64,000 nucleotides of DNA from JACMLC01 sp963720235 (GCA_963720235.1 OY970389.1:4464001-4528000); one strand, 5' to 3'. Shown: positions 7,785-17,286, counted from the first letter of the stretch. The notes: generated from the sequence alone by a model not told the origin. Translations and numbers: made by a program.

Positions 7785-10718
7785 TTAATCGCCCGCCGCA
7801 GCTTTCAACTGGAAGCGTGCGTCTGCCGTTGGGAGTGTGATGCGGAAGGTCGTGCCTCTGCCGGGAGTGCTCTCGACAGTGATGTGGCCGGAGTGTTCCT
7901 GCACGATGCCGTAGGTGATAGCAAGGCCGAGACCTGTGCCGCGCCCGACGCCTTTGGTTGTGAAGAAGGGGTCGTAAATCTTGGCTACATTTTCGGGCGC
8001 GATGCCGATGCCTGTGTCTGTGACTTCAATCGTTAAGGCTTCATCCTCTTCGTTTGAAGAAGTCGAGAGACTGATGCTCCCGCCGTCAACGATTGCATCA
8101 CGCGCGTTCAAGAGCAGGTTTGTAAAGACCTGTTGAAGTTTCCCGGCATTGCCGAAAGCCTTCGGCAAATCTTCTTCATAAGAGCGCACAATCTCTATCT
8201 GATTCCGGCGGAACTGCGGCTCAAGAAGTTGCAGCGTGTCATCGAGCACGCGATGCACATTGACTTCGGTAAACTCTGTCGCGCCGCCCGTGCGCGAAAA
8301 GTTTAAGAGGTTATTGACGATGTTCGAGGCGCGGTCTGCCTGACGGCGAACTTTCTGCAAGAGCGCATGCTTCGGGTCTGTCTCAGGCAGCATACCAAGA
8401 AGCATCTGCGTGTAGGAAGAGACGCCTGTGAGCGGCGTGTTGACTTCGTGGGCCACGCCCGCCGCCAGGAGGCCGATGCTCGAAAGTTTTTCGCGCTGCT
8501 GTAATTGCTCTTCAAGCCGCACGCGCGAGGTCACGTCTTCAATCACGACGAGCGCGCCTGTGCGTCCGGCTGTATCGGACTGCAAAGGCGCAACCGAGAT
8601 GTTCACGATGAGCGGGCGGCCCAGTTGCGTCGCCGTGTGCATCTTGTAGATATTGCGCAACTCCGTCAGCCGCCAACGCTCGCCGCCCAAGACCTGTTGC
8701 AAAGTCTCCGCGAAATCTTCCGCGAAGAGTTCTTCGACATGCTTGCCGATGGCCTCTTCGCGCTGAATGCCGAGCATCTCTTCGAGAGAAGAATTGCAGC
8801 GCGTGACGCGGCCTTCGAGGTCAACTGCAAGAAGACCTATGTTGACGGATTCGACAATGGATTCGTTAAACTCTTTGAGCAATTCAAGCTCTGCTGCGCG
8901 TTCCTGCTGCTCCTGATAGAGCACGCTGTTCTCAATCGCCACCGCGACATAGCCCGACACAGTGCGCAGGATTTCCACGTCTTCGGAAGAGAGCAGCGCG
9001 CCGTCTGCCGAGCGGCCCAAGCCAATCACAGCCACCATCCGCCCGCGCACAACGCACGGCACATAGTAGTGCAAAGCTCTGCGCACAAACTCTGTCGTCT
9101 CAGGCAAGAGGTCTAAGTCATCCGCCCTCACGACTCCTGTCTCGGCAGAGCGGCGGCGAATCATCTCGCGGAAATCCGGCGGCACAATCATCGCAGAAGA
9201 AAGCCCTGCCGCACGCGCCACGCGATAGCCAGAGGCAGAGCGTTCATCTTCGATAAAGATAGCAATGCGCTCGACGCTCAAGACTTGCTGCAAGCGACTG
9301 ACGAGCGCGTTCAAGAGCGGCTCAAGCGCAGTCGTAGCGGAGAGCGTGCGCCCGAAATCCATCAAGCCCTGCCGCATATCATAAATCTCGCCGTAGAAAA
9401 ATCTGTCCGCATGCTCTTGCAGAAAATTCTTAATCGGCGCGGCGACCATCACAATCACTGCCATCGCTACGACGGCGATGATGACAGGCAAGGTAATCTC
9501 ACCCGCCGTCACGACATTGCCGCTAAAGATGTAAGCTCCGACGGCGAGGACAACTCCGCCAATCAAGAGCGCAATCGCCAGCGTCGTTAAGGCATAGACC
9601 ACTGCGCGCCGCACGACGATGTCCACGTCCATCAAGCGATAACGCACAACCGAGTGGCCGAAGGCCAAAGGAATCAGGATGAGCGGCAGGATTGCAAGGT
9701 CTGTCAGCCAACGCTCGCTCTCAAGACCGAGCAGGTGATTGATGCCATAGAGCAGCGTGAGCGGAGTGGCCGCGATGACTGCGCCCCACATGACCCACTT
9801 CAACTGCTGGCGGACAACAGTTGACTTGCTCTTGATGAATCGCCAGAACAACAGGCCCGCGCCGAGCGCGAGTGCCGCACAGAAATGTACAAAACTCGCT
9901 TTATCGAAGATGCCAATGAGGTCTGCGTTCTCCGCGATACCAAAACGCGCTAAGCGCGAAGGCGCAACGAAGTAAGCGACAGCCGCCAGCGCAAGCAGCA
10001 GAAAGGCCAGAAGATAAAGCGTGACTGCGAGCCAACGTCGCTTGCTGTTCAAGTGATAGCGCGTCGGATAGACGGCGCAGAAATGCAGAAAGAGCGGCGC
10101 GAACAACACAAACGCTGCATCATCCAGAAACGCAATCGCGAGGTCTAAATCTTCAAACGTGCCGATGGGCTTGTAGAAATGAAAGACGAAAGCTGTCAGG
10201 CAGATGCTTGCGAAATGCGTGACGAAGGGAGCGCGCCCGCCCTGTTTGAAGAGCACAAAGAGCCCTACGAGCAGATAGACGATGCCGACGAAGTTGAGAT
10301 ACAGGTCGTACTCAGTCCATCGCGCCTTTGAATCCAGATTGTAAAGATAGGCGTAGTAAAGCCGCGTCTCAGGCGGGTTCGATGGCCGTTCGTAGTAATA
10401 AGTCGTGTGGCCTCCGACGCCAGCTTCTTCCAGAAAGATTTGCACGTCAGAGGCATTTGCGACCTCTTCAAAGTTTGTCTCGTCCTGGCTGATTCCAATC
10501 AGACGGTCGCCCGCGATGATGCCCGCGCGCGAGCCTGACTGGCCCGCGTCAACCCTCTGCGCAATGATGCCCTGCGGAGTTTGAACCCAGACGATGCCGT
10601 CGGTTGGCGGGAACTTGTGCGTCGCGCGTTGTGTGAAGTTCAGTGCTCCGGCAGCCACGAACAGGGCCGCCACAATCAGCAGCACCCATGTACGTGTTGT
10701 CAGTACCGAACTTTTCAC
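7785..10718 (-). CDS. Multidomain membrane histidine kinase (PDZ, polytopic membrane region, GAF, PAS, HisKA, HATPase)
   Basis: A 977-residue sensor kinase with a GTG start. The order is: one membrane helix (about 10-30); a PDZ-like domain outside the membrane (about 35-115, with RVDAGQSGSRAGIIAGDRL); a block of about eight hydrophobic helices (140-430); a GAF domain (about 455-600); a PAS domain (about 625-735); the HisKA H-box AAGVAHEVNTPLTGV (about 755); and a HATPase domain with NLLLNARDAI, DTGIGI and GRGTGLGLAITYG. All kinase residues look intact. There is no response regulator beside it, so it is an orphan kinase here. The PDZ part could bind a peptide or protein on the periplasmic side, which would be an unusual input. 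Confidence 0.9.
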   Translation of the reverse strand: MKSSVLTTRTWVLLIVAALFVAAGALNFTQRATHKFPPTDGIVWVQTPQGIIAQRVDAGQSGSRAGIIAGDRLIGISQDETNFEEVANASDVQIFLEEAGVGGHTTYYYERPSNPPETRLYYAYLYNLDSKARWTEYDLYLNFVGIVYLLVGLFVLFKQGGRAPFVTHFASICLTAFVFHFYKPIGTFEDLDLAIAFLDDAAFVLFAPLFLHFCAVYPTRYHLNSKRRWLAVTLYLLAFLLLALAAVAYFVAPSRLARFGIAENADLIGIFDKASFVHFCAALALGAGLLFWRFIKSKSTVVRQQLKWVMWGAVIAATPLTLLYGINHLLGLESERWLTDLAILPLILIPLAFGHSVVRYRLMDVDIVVRRAVVYALTTLAIALLIGGVVLAVGAYIFSGNVVTAGEITLPVIIAVVAMAVIVMVAAPIKNFLQEHADRFFYGEIYDMRQGLMDFGRTLSATTALEPLLNALVSRLQQVLSVERIAIFIEDERSASGYRVARAAGLSSAMIVPPDFREMIRRRSAETGVVRADDLDLLPETTEFVRRALHYYVPCVVRGRMVAVIGLGRSADGALLSSEDVEILRTVSGYVAVAIENSVLYQEQQERAAELELLKEFNESIVESVNIGLLAVDLEGRVTRCNSSLEEMLGIQREEAIGKHVEELFAEDFAETLQQVLGGERWRLTELRNIYKMHTATQLGRPLIVNISVAPLQSDTAGRTGALVVIEDVTSRVRLEEQLQQREKLSSIGLLAAGVAHEVNTPLTGVSSYTQMLLGMLPETDPKHALLQKVRRQADRASNIVNNLLNFSRTGGATEFTEVNVHRVLDDTLQLLEPQFRRNQIEIVRSYEEDLPKAFGNAGKLQQVFTNLLLNARDAIVDGGSISLSTSSNEEDEALTIEVTDTGIGIAPENVAKIYDPFFTTKGVGRGTGLGLAITYGIVQEHSGHITVESTPGRGTTFRITLPTADARFQLKAAAGD

Positions 10719-10968
10719 CGCCGGTTTGTCCCCTCTTGAATGGTGAGCATACCTCGACAGAGAGCAAAATTAAGCAATCAATGTTCCAGCCGATTTCATA
10801 CGCCCCTCGCCGCTTCGCATCCTGACTGAGAGTCTCAGGGCGCGCCGAGCAAATGTTCTCTGCACACCGCTTCTTCCCTTTGTAAAGCACGATTAGCCTT
10901 AGATTACCGGGAAGGACGGAGCGCAGGATTTATCCGAGTTTTTGGAGTTTTCCGAGATTTTGGAAAAG

Positions 10969-11015
10969 CAAAGGGAAGAGAAAGTATGCCTGCCCGCATC
11001 TTCCTCTTCCCTTTG
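10969..11015 (-). terminator. Hairpin downstream of the barrel protein gene
   Basis: CAAAGGGAAGAG (10969-10980) is exactly complementary to CTCTTCCCTTTG (11004-11015). It lies just beyond the stop of the minus-strand gene ending at 11034. There is no clear T-run in the minus direction, so termination is likely but not proven. The rest of the 10719-11033 gap shows no other feature. Confidence 0.5.
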
Positions 11016-11033
11016 CCTTTAACTTTCACTGTC

Positions 11034-12818
11034 TTAAAACCTGACTGAGATACCGCCACGCAGAGAACGCCGCATGGCATTCACAAGCATCTGCATCTCG
11101 CCGTCATCCATCCCGACCTGCGTGTCGAGCAGATTGCGCGCATCAATCACTGCCTCTGCGCGCACAGGCAGCCCGAAGGTCGGAAGTTCCTGTGTGACCA
11201 AAATGCTCAGCGACGGGTCAAAGACCGCGAGTCGTCCGGCGAACGGGTCAATGGCAAAAATGGTCGCGCGCGGCGAGAAGCGAAACACTGTGCGTATGCG
11301 TGTGCCGCTTCCCATATCCGCATTGACCTGCGCCGCAAAGGTCTGGAAGAAACTGCTCTCAAACAGTTCCGCCGGATTGGTCAAGCCTTCCTCGGAAAGA
11401 GACTGGCCGCGCCCGAATGAATAGCCAGCCGACGCGCTCAAAACGCGGCTGATGCGACGCGAATAGACTATACGCACGCCGCGCGCAGTTCCCTGCTGGT
11501 TTGCGATATTCATCAGAGCCTCGCCGCCCTCGCCATTCAGCGAAGACAGTGGCGCGCTCAAGAGTCCGACGCCGCGCCCGCTTGTCATATCAAAAAACGC
11601 GGTGGCTTCGACGCTCGATTCGTTATCCAGGATTCTTTCAATACCAAACTCGAAGCGGCGGCTACGCTCCATCACGGCCTGACCGTCAACGAGTGCGAGC
11701 GGCTCTGCCTCTGCCTGCTTGAAGACGATATTGTTATCTTCAAACGCAACGACGCTCTGCATCTCTTCTTCATCGCCGCCCGGCGCGTAAGCAGCATGCA
11801 GGCGTGTGCGCGCATTGGCATCGTACTGCACACCCAAGCGCGGGCTCATGGAAGACGCGCTGCTTGAGCCGACAAAGCGCGAGTAATCCAGGCCGATGAC
11901 TACAACTACTCCATCGCGCACGACCCATTCATCAACCGCGCGCATGGAAAGCTGGCCCAGAGCCTCTGCATCATTCTCGTCCTGAGAAACAATCGCGCTC
12001 AGCTTCATTCCGCCGACAGTCAGATTCAAACGATGCCTGTCATTGACGCGCCAACTCGCGGTTGTCTCCAATCTTTGCGGCGCGCCCGCGCCACCTGCGC
12101 CAAACTGTCCTGCAAAAATCAGCTCAAGATTTTTTCGTGCGGGCTGTGCGATGGCAAAGTTGACTCCGACATGGCCGGGAGCAAAACTGTTTGCAGAAGC
12201 GACAGCATAAGTCTCTATCACGCCCTGCGTGCGCGCCTGCTTCTTCCAACTCGAACGCGATGACACGGCTCCTTCGTCAGCAGGCTCTTCTTCCGCAGCT
12301 TCGCCTTCCAAAGCTGCCGTGATAGCTTCGTCTTCGCCTTCCTGCGCGTGGAAGATTGAGCGACGGCCTTGCGCGGAGCGCAGACGCCACTTCGCGCTAT
12401 CGCGGTCAACTCTTCTTTCAGGAGCAGTGCGGCCAGAGCCCGCCGGAATCAGATTGAAGCTGTATATTAATTCGTCTGCGCGACGAATCTGGACGGCTGG
12501 AAAAGAGGCTGGATTGAAGCCTGTGGCTTCCGCGCGCAGGCTGTAGCGGCCCGGAAGAATCTTGGCAGTAAAGCTGCCGTCGGGCGCGCTGCGTGTCTGC
12601 TTGATGATTTCGCTTGCGCCTTCGCGCAGGAGCGCGATGACTGCGCCCGCGAGTGGATTTCCTTTATTGTCTCTGACAGTGCCTGTGATTGTGCCGAGCG
12701 CGGGGCCGTTGTTTCCATAAACCTCTGGCACGCTAACTCCGCAAAGAGACACGACCGCCAGCATTAGAAGCAGTTTCATGCGCCGGAATTTTCTGAGCTT
12801 CATGCCCTTTGGCAACAT
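11034..12818 (-). CDS. Outer-membrane beta-barrel protein with carboxypeptidase-regulatory domain
   Basis: A 594-residue exported protein. The chosen ATG at 12818 is preceded at good spacing by GGAGGTGA, which decides it over an upstream codon at 12851. A basic, hydrophobic signal peptide is followed by a carboxypeptidase regulatory-like (Ig-fold) domain at about residues 40-130, with GTVRDNKGNPLAGAVIALLREG. An acidic linker (EGEAAEEEPADEG) follows, then a long beta-rich region ending in ...SLRGGISVRF, the terminal-Phe signature of outer-membrane barrels. It resembles the barrel part of acidobacterial TonB-dependent-receptor-like proteins but has no evident plug domain. It may be a porin-like or surface protein of unknown cargo. 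Confidence 0.8.
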   Translation of the reverse strand: MLPKGMKLRKFRRMKLLLMLAVVSLCGVSVPEVYGNNGPALGTITGTVRDNKGNPLAGAVIALLREGASEIIKQTRSAPDGSFTAKILPGRYSLRAEATGFNPASFPAVQIRRADELIYSFNLIPAGSGRTAPERRVDRDSAKWRLRSAQGRRSIFHAQEGEDEAITAALEGEAAEEEPADEGAVSSRSSWKKQARTQGVIETYAVASANSFAPGHVGVNFAIAQPARKNLELIFAGQFGAGGAGAPQRLETTASWRVNDRHRLNLTVGGMKLSAIVSQDENDAEALGQLSMRAVDEWVVRDGVVVVIGLDYSRFVGSSSASSMSPRLGVQYDANARTRLHAAYAPGGDEEEMQSVVAFEDNNIVFKQAEAEPLALVDGQAVMERSRRFEFGIERILDNESSVEATAFFDMTSGRGVGLLSAPLSSLNGEGGEALMNIANQQGTARGVRIVYSRRISRVLSASAGYSFGRGQSLSEEGLTNPAELFESSFFQTFAAQVNADMGSGTRIRTVFRFSPRATIFAIDPFAGRLAVFDPSLSILVTQELPTFGLPVRAEAVIDARNLLDTQVGMDDGEMQMLVNAMRRSLRGGISVRF

Positions 12819-13021
12819 AGGAATCTCACCTCCGCTTAAACGAGAGGCCACAAGTCGGAGTGTCTAGCGAGGCCGAACGCCCTTCGGCATGGTTGGAGAC
12901 TTAAAGTTTACCCACCTCAACGGCCTGCATTTTCCGCTAATTGCGCGAATTGTGTCAAGTAATCAAACAGATTTTAGATGCTGTCGGTCAGATGACGAAT
13001 TTCGACTCAGGGATGCCGGAG

Positions 13022-13128
13022 ACGGAAAGAAGACGAAAGAAACTCCCGCAAAGGCGCAAAGGCGCAAAGAAAGCAGTCAAGCTTTTCTTTGCGCCTTTGC
13101 GCCTTTGCGGGAGACGTGTCTTTCCGTT
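13022..13128. repeat. Inverted repeat, family A (gcgcaaag words)
   Basis: CTCCCGCAAAGGCGCAAAGG and onward (from 13043) pairs with an arm ending CTTTGCGGGAG (13113). Outer ACGGAAAGA/TCTTTCCGT pieces (about 13022 and 13119) extend the pairing. It sits in the 437-base gap between the divergent barrel gene and M16 peptidase gene; nothing else was recognised there. Confidence 0.9.
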
Positions 13129-13255
13129 TATAAATCTGAACCACTACTCATCCTTGCCCTCGTTTGCCGCCGATTTTACGGCATGTTAGGATGCTTTGCT
13201 TGTTTAGTTGTACATTTCAAAGGCTCTGAAAGAAGTAGGTTTTTACAGTTTCAAA

Positions 13256-14527
13256 ATGACAGATCAGATACAATCCACGCGGCTCGCAAACGGCCTGACC
13301 ATCTTGACAGAACACATGCCGGGCCTTCGTTCCGTGACCGTCGGCATCTGGGTCAGACGCGGCTCGCGCCACGAATCCGCAAACCTGAACGGCATCTGCC
13401 ACTTTATCGAACACACAGTTTTCAAAGGCACGCGCACACGCTCTACGCTCGACATAGCCATCGAATCAGACCGCCTCGGCGGCCACTTCGACGCTTTCAC
13501 GACGCATGAAGTGACAGGCTTTACGATGAAGGTCGCGGACAAAGCTCTGGCGAGGGCTTTTGACCTTTTGTCCGACATGGTCGCGCGCCCGCGTTTTGAC
13601 GAGGCAGATTTGCTGCGCGAGCAAAAGGTTATCATTGAAGAGATGAAGATGGTCGAAGACACGCCCGATGAATTTCTGGGCGAGCTTTTCAACGCCGCAT
13701 ACTTTGCCAATCATCCGTTGGGCCGTCCAATCGAAGGGACTGCCGAAACAGTTTCGTCTTTCAATCACAAATTGACGGCAGAATTTCATGCGCGCGAATA
13801 CGCGCCGCGCAATCTGGTCATCGTCGCCGCAGGAAATGTCGAGCACGAGAAATTAGTAGAGCTTGCCTCGCAAGCTTTTTCGGAAAACGGCGTGGACGAA
13901 GGGCCGGAATCAATTTCAACTGCGCCCGCGCCCGCCGCGCCGATTCTGATTGAGAAGAAGAAAGAGCTTGAGCAGGCTCATCTAATCATCGCGGCCCCTT
14001 GGCCTGATGCGCGTAGTGATGAAAGATATGCTGCGAGTCTCTTAGCTTCAATTATTGGCGGCGGGACATCTAGCCGACTCTGGCAATCCATACGCGAAGA
14101 ACGCGGCCTCGCCTACTCTGTCGGCGCAGGCGGCAGCGCATACACAGACGCCGGCGTCTTCAACATCTACGCCGGAACATCGCCCGAATATCTGGATGAA
14201 GTGATTGATTTATCGCTCGCGGAATTAAGACGCGCGGTGAGCGAAAGTGTTTCTGAGGACGAGTTGCGGCTCGTTAAAGATCAAGCTGTCTCGTCTATCC
14301 TGCTCGGCCTCGAATCATCGAGCATGCGCGCGGGAGCTTTGGCGCGGCAGGAGATTATACACGGTCGCCGCATCTCGCCCGATGAGATTATCGAGCGACT
14401 GGAAGCCGTCACGCCCGAAGACGTGCAGCGCGTCGCGCGCGCTTCATTCACTTCCGACGCGCTCGCTCTCGCAGCCCTCGGAGACCTCAACGGCTTCCGC
14501 GTGGATCGTTCGCGGCTGGAAATTTGA
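13256..14527 (+). CDS. M16-family zinc peptidase (processing-peptidase/PqqL-like)
   Basis: A 423-residue M16 peptidase. The inverted zinc motif HxxEH is present as HFIEH (residues 49-53) in GICHFIEHTVFKGT, and the downstream Glu is in EEMKMVEDTPDEF. The C-terminal half has the usual inactive-type repeat domain (GGGTSSRLWQSIREERGLAYSV). The ATG at 13256, in front of TDQIQSTRLANGL, fits the family start; the TTG at 13208 would add 16 unmatched residues. No signal peptide is seen, so a cytoplasmic peptide-degrading role is likely. The downstream YycJ-like gene follows after 48 bases on the same strand, separated by a short hairpin. Confidence 0.92.
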   Translation: MTDQIQSTRLANGLTILTEHMPGLRSVTVGIWVRRGSRHESANLNGICHFIEHTVFKGTRTRSTLDIAIESDRLGGHFDAFTTHEVTGFTMKVADKALARAFDLLSDMVARPRFDEADLLREQKVIIEEMKMVEDTPDEFLGELFNAAYFANHPLGRPIEGTAETVSSFNHKLTAEFHAREYAPRNLVIVAAGNVEHEKLVELASQAFSENGVDEGPESISTAPAPAAPILIEKKKELEQAHLIIAAPWPDARSDERYAASLLASIIGGGTSSRLWQSIREERGLAYSVGAGGSAYTDAGVFNIYAGTSPEYLDEVIDLSLAELRRAVSESVSEDELRLVKDQAVSSILLGLESSSMRAGALARQEIIHGRRISPDEIIERLEAVTPEDVQRVARASFTSDALALAALGDLNGFRVDRSRLEI

Positions 14528-14530
14528 GAC

Positions 14531-14575
14531 AGTGATGAGTAAAAGAAATATCATTTCACTCATCACTCATCACTT
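14531..14575. repeat. Short inverted repeat, family C (gatgagt words)
   Basis: AGTGATGAGT (14531-14540) pairs with ACTCATCACTCATCACT (14558-14574). It ends two bases before the ATG of the next gene, so it lies where a ribosome binding site should be. Confidence 0.75.
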
Positions 14576-15400
14576 ATGAAATTTAGTGTCTTAGGCAGTG
14601 GTTCGACCGGAAACGCCGTGCTGATTGTGGCGGGCGAGACGCGCGTGATGGTTGATGCCGGGATGAGCGCGAAGGAGACGGTCAGGCGTCTGGCACTGAT
14701 GGGCGAGGATGCCGCGCGGCTCGACGGCGTGATTATCACGCATGAGCACGGCGACCACGCGGGCGGACTGCGCGTTCTTTTGAAGAGCTTACAGTGTCCC
14801 GTCTATGTCTCCGGCCCGACGCGCGATGCTTACATAGGCGAGAGGCACGGCGTCTCGAATGACGAACCGCGCAAGCGCACGGATGTCTTGCGTGACCGTG
14901 TGGAAGAGATTGAATCGAGCAAAGACTTTCGCATCGGCGCGATAGATTTTCATCCCTTCACGGTTCCGCATGACGCGGTTGATAATTTCGGTTTCACGGC
15001 CAGCCATGCCGGAATCAAGATTGCGACGCTGATGGATTTCGGCTGTATCACGACGCTCATCACAGAGCGTTTGCGCAACTGTGCGGCCATCGTCATCGAA
15101 TCGAATCACAGCCGCGATATGCTCAAGGCTTGTGATGTCTATCCATGGGAACTCAAGCAGCGCATCCTTTCGCGCACGGGCCATCTATCGAATGAGGATG
15201 TCGCAGTCTGGCTGCAAGAGGGATTTGACGGTGCGGCGCGACACATAGTGCTCGCGCATCTCTCGCAACGCGCCAACAATCCTTTTCTGGCAAAGCTCAC
15301 AGCCGAAAGCGCGCTCAACGAACGCGCGCCGCTCTTTCGCGCCGAAACAGAAGTCACGCTCTCGCATCCCAAAGAACCGACGCCGTGGATTGAGTTTTGA
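14576..15400 (+). CDS. YycJ/WalJ-like metallo-beta-lactamase-fold hydrolase
   Basis: A 274-residue metallo-beta-lactamase-fold protein beginning MKFSVLGSGSTGNAVLI, typical of the YycJ (WalJ) group. The metal-binding motif THEHGDH is at about residue 54-60. Later ligands lie in a predicted FTVPHDA (His) and ESNHSRDML (His), with AHLSQRANNP near the end. Family members are nucleases or hydrolases of uncertain substrate, in some bacteria linked to cell-wall signalling and DNA repair. It is transcribed with the upstream M16 peptidase and downstream lipoprotein genes, and a hairpin repeat occupies its leader. Confidence 0.88.
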   Translation: MKFSVLGSGSTGNAVLIVAGETRVMVDAGMSAKETVRRLALMGEDAARLDGVIITHEHGDHAGGLRVLLKSLQCPVYVSGPTRDAYIGERHGVSNDEPRKRTDVLRDRVEEIESSKDFRIGAIDFHPFTVPHDAVDNFGFTASHAGIKIATLMDFGCITTLITERLRNCAAIVIESNHSRDMLKACDVYPWELKQRILSRTGHLSNEDVAVWLQEGFDGAARHIVLAHLSQRANNPFLAKLTAESALNERAPLFRAETEVTLSHPKEPTPWIEF

Positions 15401-15403
15401 TTG

Positions 15404-15949
15404 ATGAGAAGACGAGAAGCTCCCGCAAAGGCGCAAAGGCGCAAAGAAGAAAAGGCGCAGAACGAATGCTTAATTGATTCCTTCGCGTCTTTCTTTGCGC
15501 CTTTGCGCCTTTGCGGGAAATTGTTTTGTCTTCCACTCTTCCTGCCTTTGCTTATCTTGCTTGCGTCATGCGCAGCAAACCAGAAACAGGTCGGCATTCC
15601 GCCCGCCGCGCAGACGACGATAGACACTGTTGCGGATGACATTACCAACGCGCGCGAAGAGAAGATTTATACGGAAGCGGCTGAAGAATGGCGTCAGGCT
15701 TCGACGCTCGAACAGACTAAGGAATTTTTCAAGACCCTGCGCACAAAGCTCGGCAGCGTCAAGTCGCGCACCTTTCACACAGCGCGCATAGAGCAGAACA
15801 CCGGCGGCGCAAAGCCTATGCAGACGCTCACAGTGCAATACCAGACAGCCTTTGAGCGCGGCAACGGCATGGAAACCTTCACGCTCGTCGAGCGCGAAGG
15901 CCGCTGGCAACTCGCCAGATATTTCGTCAACTCGGATGCCTTGAAATAG
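15404..15949 (+). CDS. Putative lipoprotein whose N-terminus overlaps a family A repeat
   Basis: An exported lipoprotein of unknown function. A hydrophobic stretch ends in the lipobox LLASC (Cys codon near 15570), followed by about 125 residues of helical, polar mature protein (QTTIDTVADDITNAREEKIY). The start is uncertain. The only in-frame ATG before the signal sequence is at 15404; it would place about 38 residues encoded by the family A repeat ahead of the membrane helix. A TTG at 15521, directly at the right edge of the repeat, would give a normal-length signal peptide (LFCLPLFLPLLILLASC). The stop is three bases before the purB start, so the two are probably co-transcribed. The mature part is not recognised. 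Confidence 0.7.
   Translation: MRRREAPAKAQRRKEEKAQNECLIDSFASFFAPLRLCGKLFCLPLFLPLLILLASCAANQKQVGIPPAAQTTIDTVADDITNAREEKIYTEAAEEWRQASTLEQTKEFFKTLRTKLGSVKSRTFHTARIEQNTGGAKPMQTLTVQYQTAFERGNGMETFTLVEREGRWQLARYFVNSDALK
15421..15520. repeat. Inverted repeat, family A, inside or against the lipoprotein gene start
   Basis: Left arm TCCCGCAAAGGCGCAAAGGC (15421-15440) and onward; right arm CTTTGCGCCTTTGCGGGA (about 15500-15517). The loop contains CTTCGCGTCTTTC, as in the copies at 23102 and 57411. Confidence 0.9.
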
Positions 15950-15951
15950 TT

Positions 15952-17274
15952 ATGATTCAACGCTACACCCTGCCCGAAATGGGCGCGCTCTGGTCTGAGC
16001 AAAACAAGTTTCAGAAGTGGCTCGAAGTCGAACTCGCCGTCTGCGAAGTGCATGCAGAGATGGACGTGATTCCGCAGGAAGCACTTGACGAAATTAAGAG
16101 CCGCGCCGCCTTCACAGTCGAGCGCATTAATGAAATCGAGAAGACCACAGACCATGATGTCATAGCCTTTACCACTAACCTCGCGGAATCAATCGGCCCC
16201 GCCGCGCGCTTTGTGCACTATGGCCTGACATCTTCGGACGTAGTGGACACAGCCAACGCGCTCCTTCTGCGTGATGCGTGCGATATTTTGTTGGAAAAAA
16301 TTGACGCGCTGATGTTGGTCTTAAAGCGTCGCGCGTTTGAGTTCAAAGACACGCCGCAAATCGGGCGCACGCATGGCATACATGCCGAGCCGACTTCCTT
16401 CGGCTTGGTCTTCGCACTCTGGTACGACGAGATGCGGCGCAATCGCAAGCGTTTGAAAAGAGCGCGCAAAGTAGTCGCCGTCGGCAAGATTAGCGGAGCC
16501 GTCGGAGCGTTCGCGCATCTGGACCCGATTGTCGAAGAGAAAGTCTGCGAGCGTCTCGGTCTCAAACCCGCGCCCGTCTCGACGCAGATTATACAGCGCG
16601 ATTCTTATGCAGAATTTCTCTGCACCTTAGCTGTCATCGCTTCGTCGCTCGATAAATTTGCGCTGCAAGTTCGCCACTGGCAGCGCACAGAGGTGCGCGA
16701 GGCGCAGGAGAAATTCAAGCGCGGGCAAAAAGGCTCATCCGCGATGCCGCACAAGCGCAATCCGATTTTGTCAGAGCGCATCTGCGGCATGGCTCGCACT
16801 GTGCGCGCCAATTCCATCGTCGGTCTCGAAAACGTGGCCCTCTGGCACGAGCGCGACATCTCGCACTCTTCCGCAGAGCGCATAGTGCTGCCGGATTCAT
16901 CAGCCGCGCTCGATTACATGCTCGCCAAAACAGCTTCGCTCTTAGATGGCCTCGTCGTCTATCCAGAGAGAATGCTTGAGAACCTGAACGCGACGCGCGG
17001 CCTGGTCTTTAGCGGTCAACTCCTGCTCGCGCTGACGCAGAAAGGCATCTCGCGCGAAGAGGCTTACGAGTGGGCGCAGCGCAACGCGATGAAGGTCTGG
17101 GACGAGGGCGGCGATTTTCAAACGCTTCTGGCTGACGACAAAGACATCCGCGCGCATCTCTCAACAGAAGAGCTATCGCGCATCTTCGCGCTCGACACTT
17201 ATCTCAGAAATGTTGATGCGATTTACGAGCGTGTGTTTAAGGACAGCGATGAGCTAAAAGACAAGCGCGCTTAG
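15952..17274 (+). CDS. purB: Adenylosuccinate lyase
   Basis: A 440-residue fumarase/aspartase-superfamily lyase. It removes fumarate from SAICAR and from adenylosuccinate in purine synthesis, as a cytoplasmic homotetramer. The superfamily signature GSSAMPHKRNP is at about residues 260-270, with the catalytic Ser in the SSAMPHKRNP loop. The general His is within GRTHGIHAEP (about 140), and LTSSDVVDTANAL is at about 90. Length and the start MIQRYTLPEMGALWSEQNKF match the short bacterial PurB type. It follows the lipoprotein gene after two bases. The purS-purQ pair is about 0.75 kb downstream, so purine genes cluster here without forming one operon. Confidence 0.97.
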   Translation: MIQRYTLPEMGALWSEQNKFQKWLEVELAVCEVHAEMDVIPQEALDEIKSRAAFTVERINEIEKTTDHDVIAFTTNLAESIGPAARFVHYGLTSSDVVDTANALLLRDACDILLEKIDALMLVLKRRAFEFKDTPQIGRTHGIHAEPTSFGLVFALWYDEMRRNRKRLKRARKVVAVGKISGAVGAFAHLDPIVEEKVCERLGLKPAPVSTQIIQRDSYAEFLCTLAVIASSLDKFALQVRHWQRTEVREAQEKFKRGQKGSSAMPHKRNPILSERICGMARTVRANSIVGLENVALWHERDISHSSAERIVLPDSSAALDYMLAKTASLLDGLVVYPERMLENLNATRGLVFSGQLLLALTQKGISREEAYEWAQRNAMKVWDEGGDFQTLLADDKDIRAHLSTEELSRIFALDTYLRNVDAIYERVFKDSDELKDKRA

Positions 17275-17286
17275 CGGGCTTATCTT

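Noticed and set aside
8505..9116. 203-codon plus-strand ORF opposite the histidine kinase
   Set aside because: Shadow frame; it covers GAF/PAS coding sequence of the real gene.
13043..13113. Short direct repeats that could suggest a CRISPR array
   Set aside because: The words are 8-9 bases long, directly tandem, without spacers, and form inverted arms; there are no cas genes.
12889..13509. 206-codon plus-strand ORF across the family A repeat and into the M16 gene
   Set aside because: It reads through the repeat and then overlaps the M16 peptidase in another frame.
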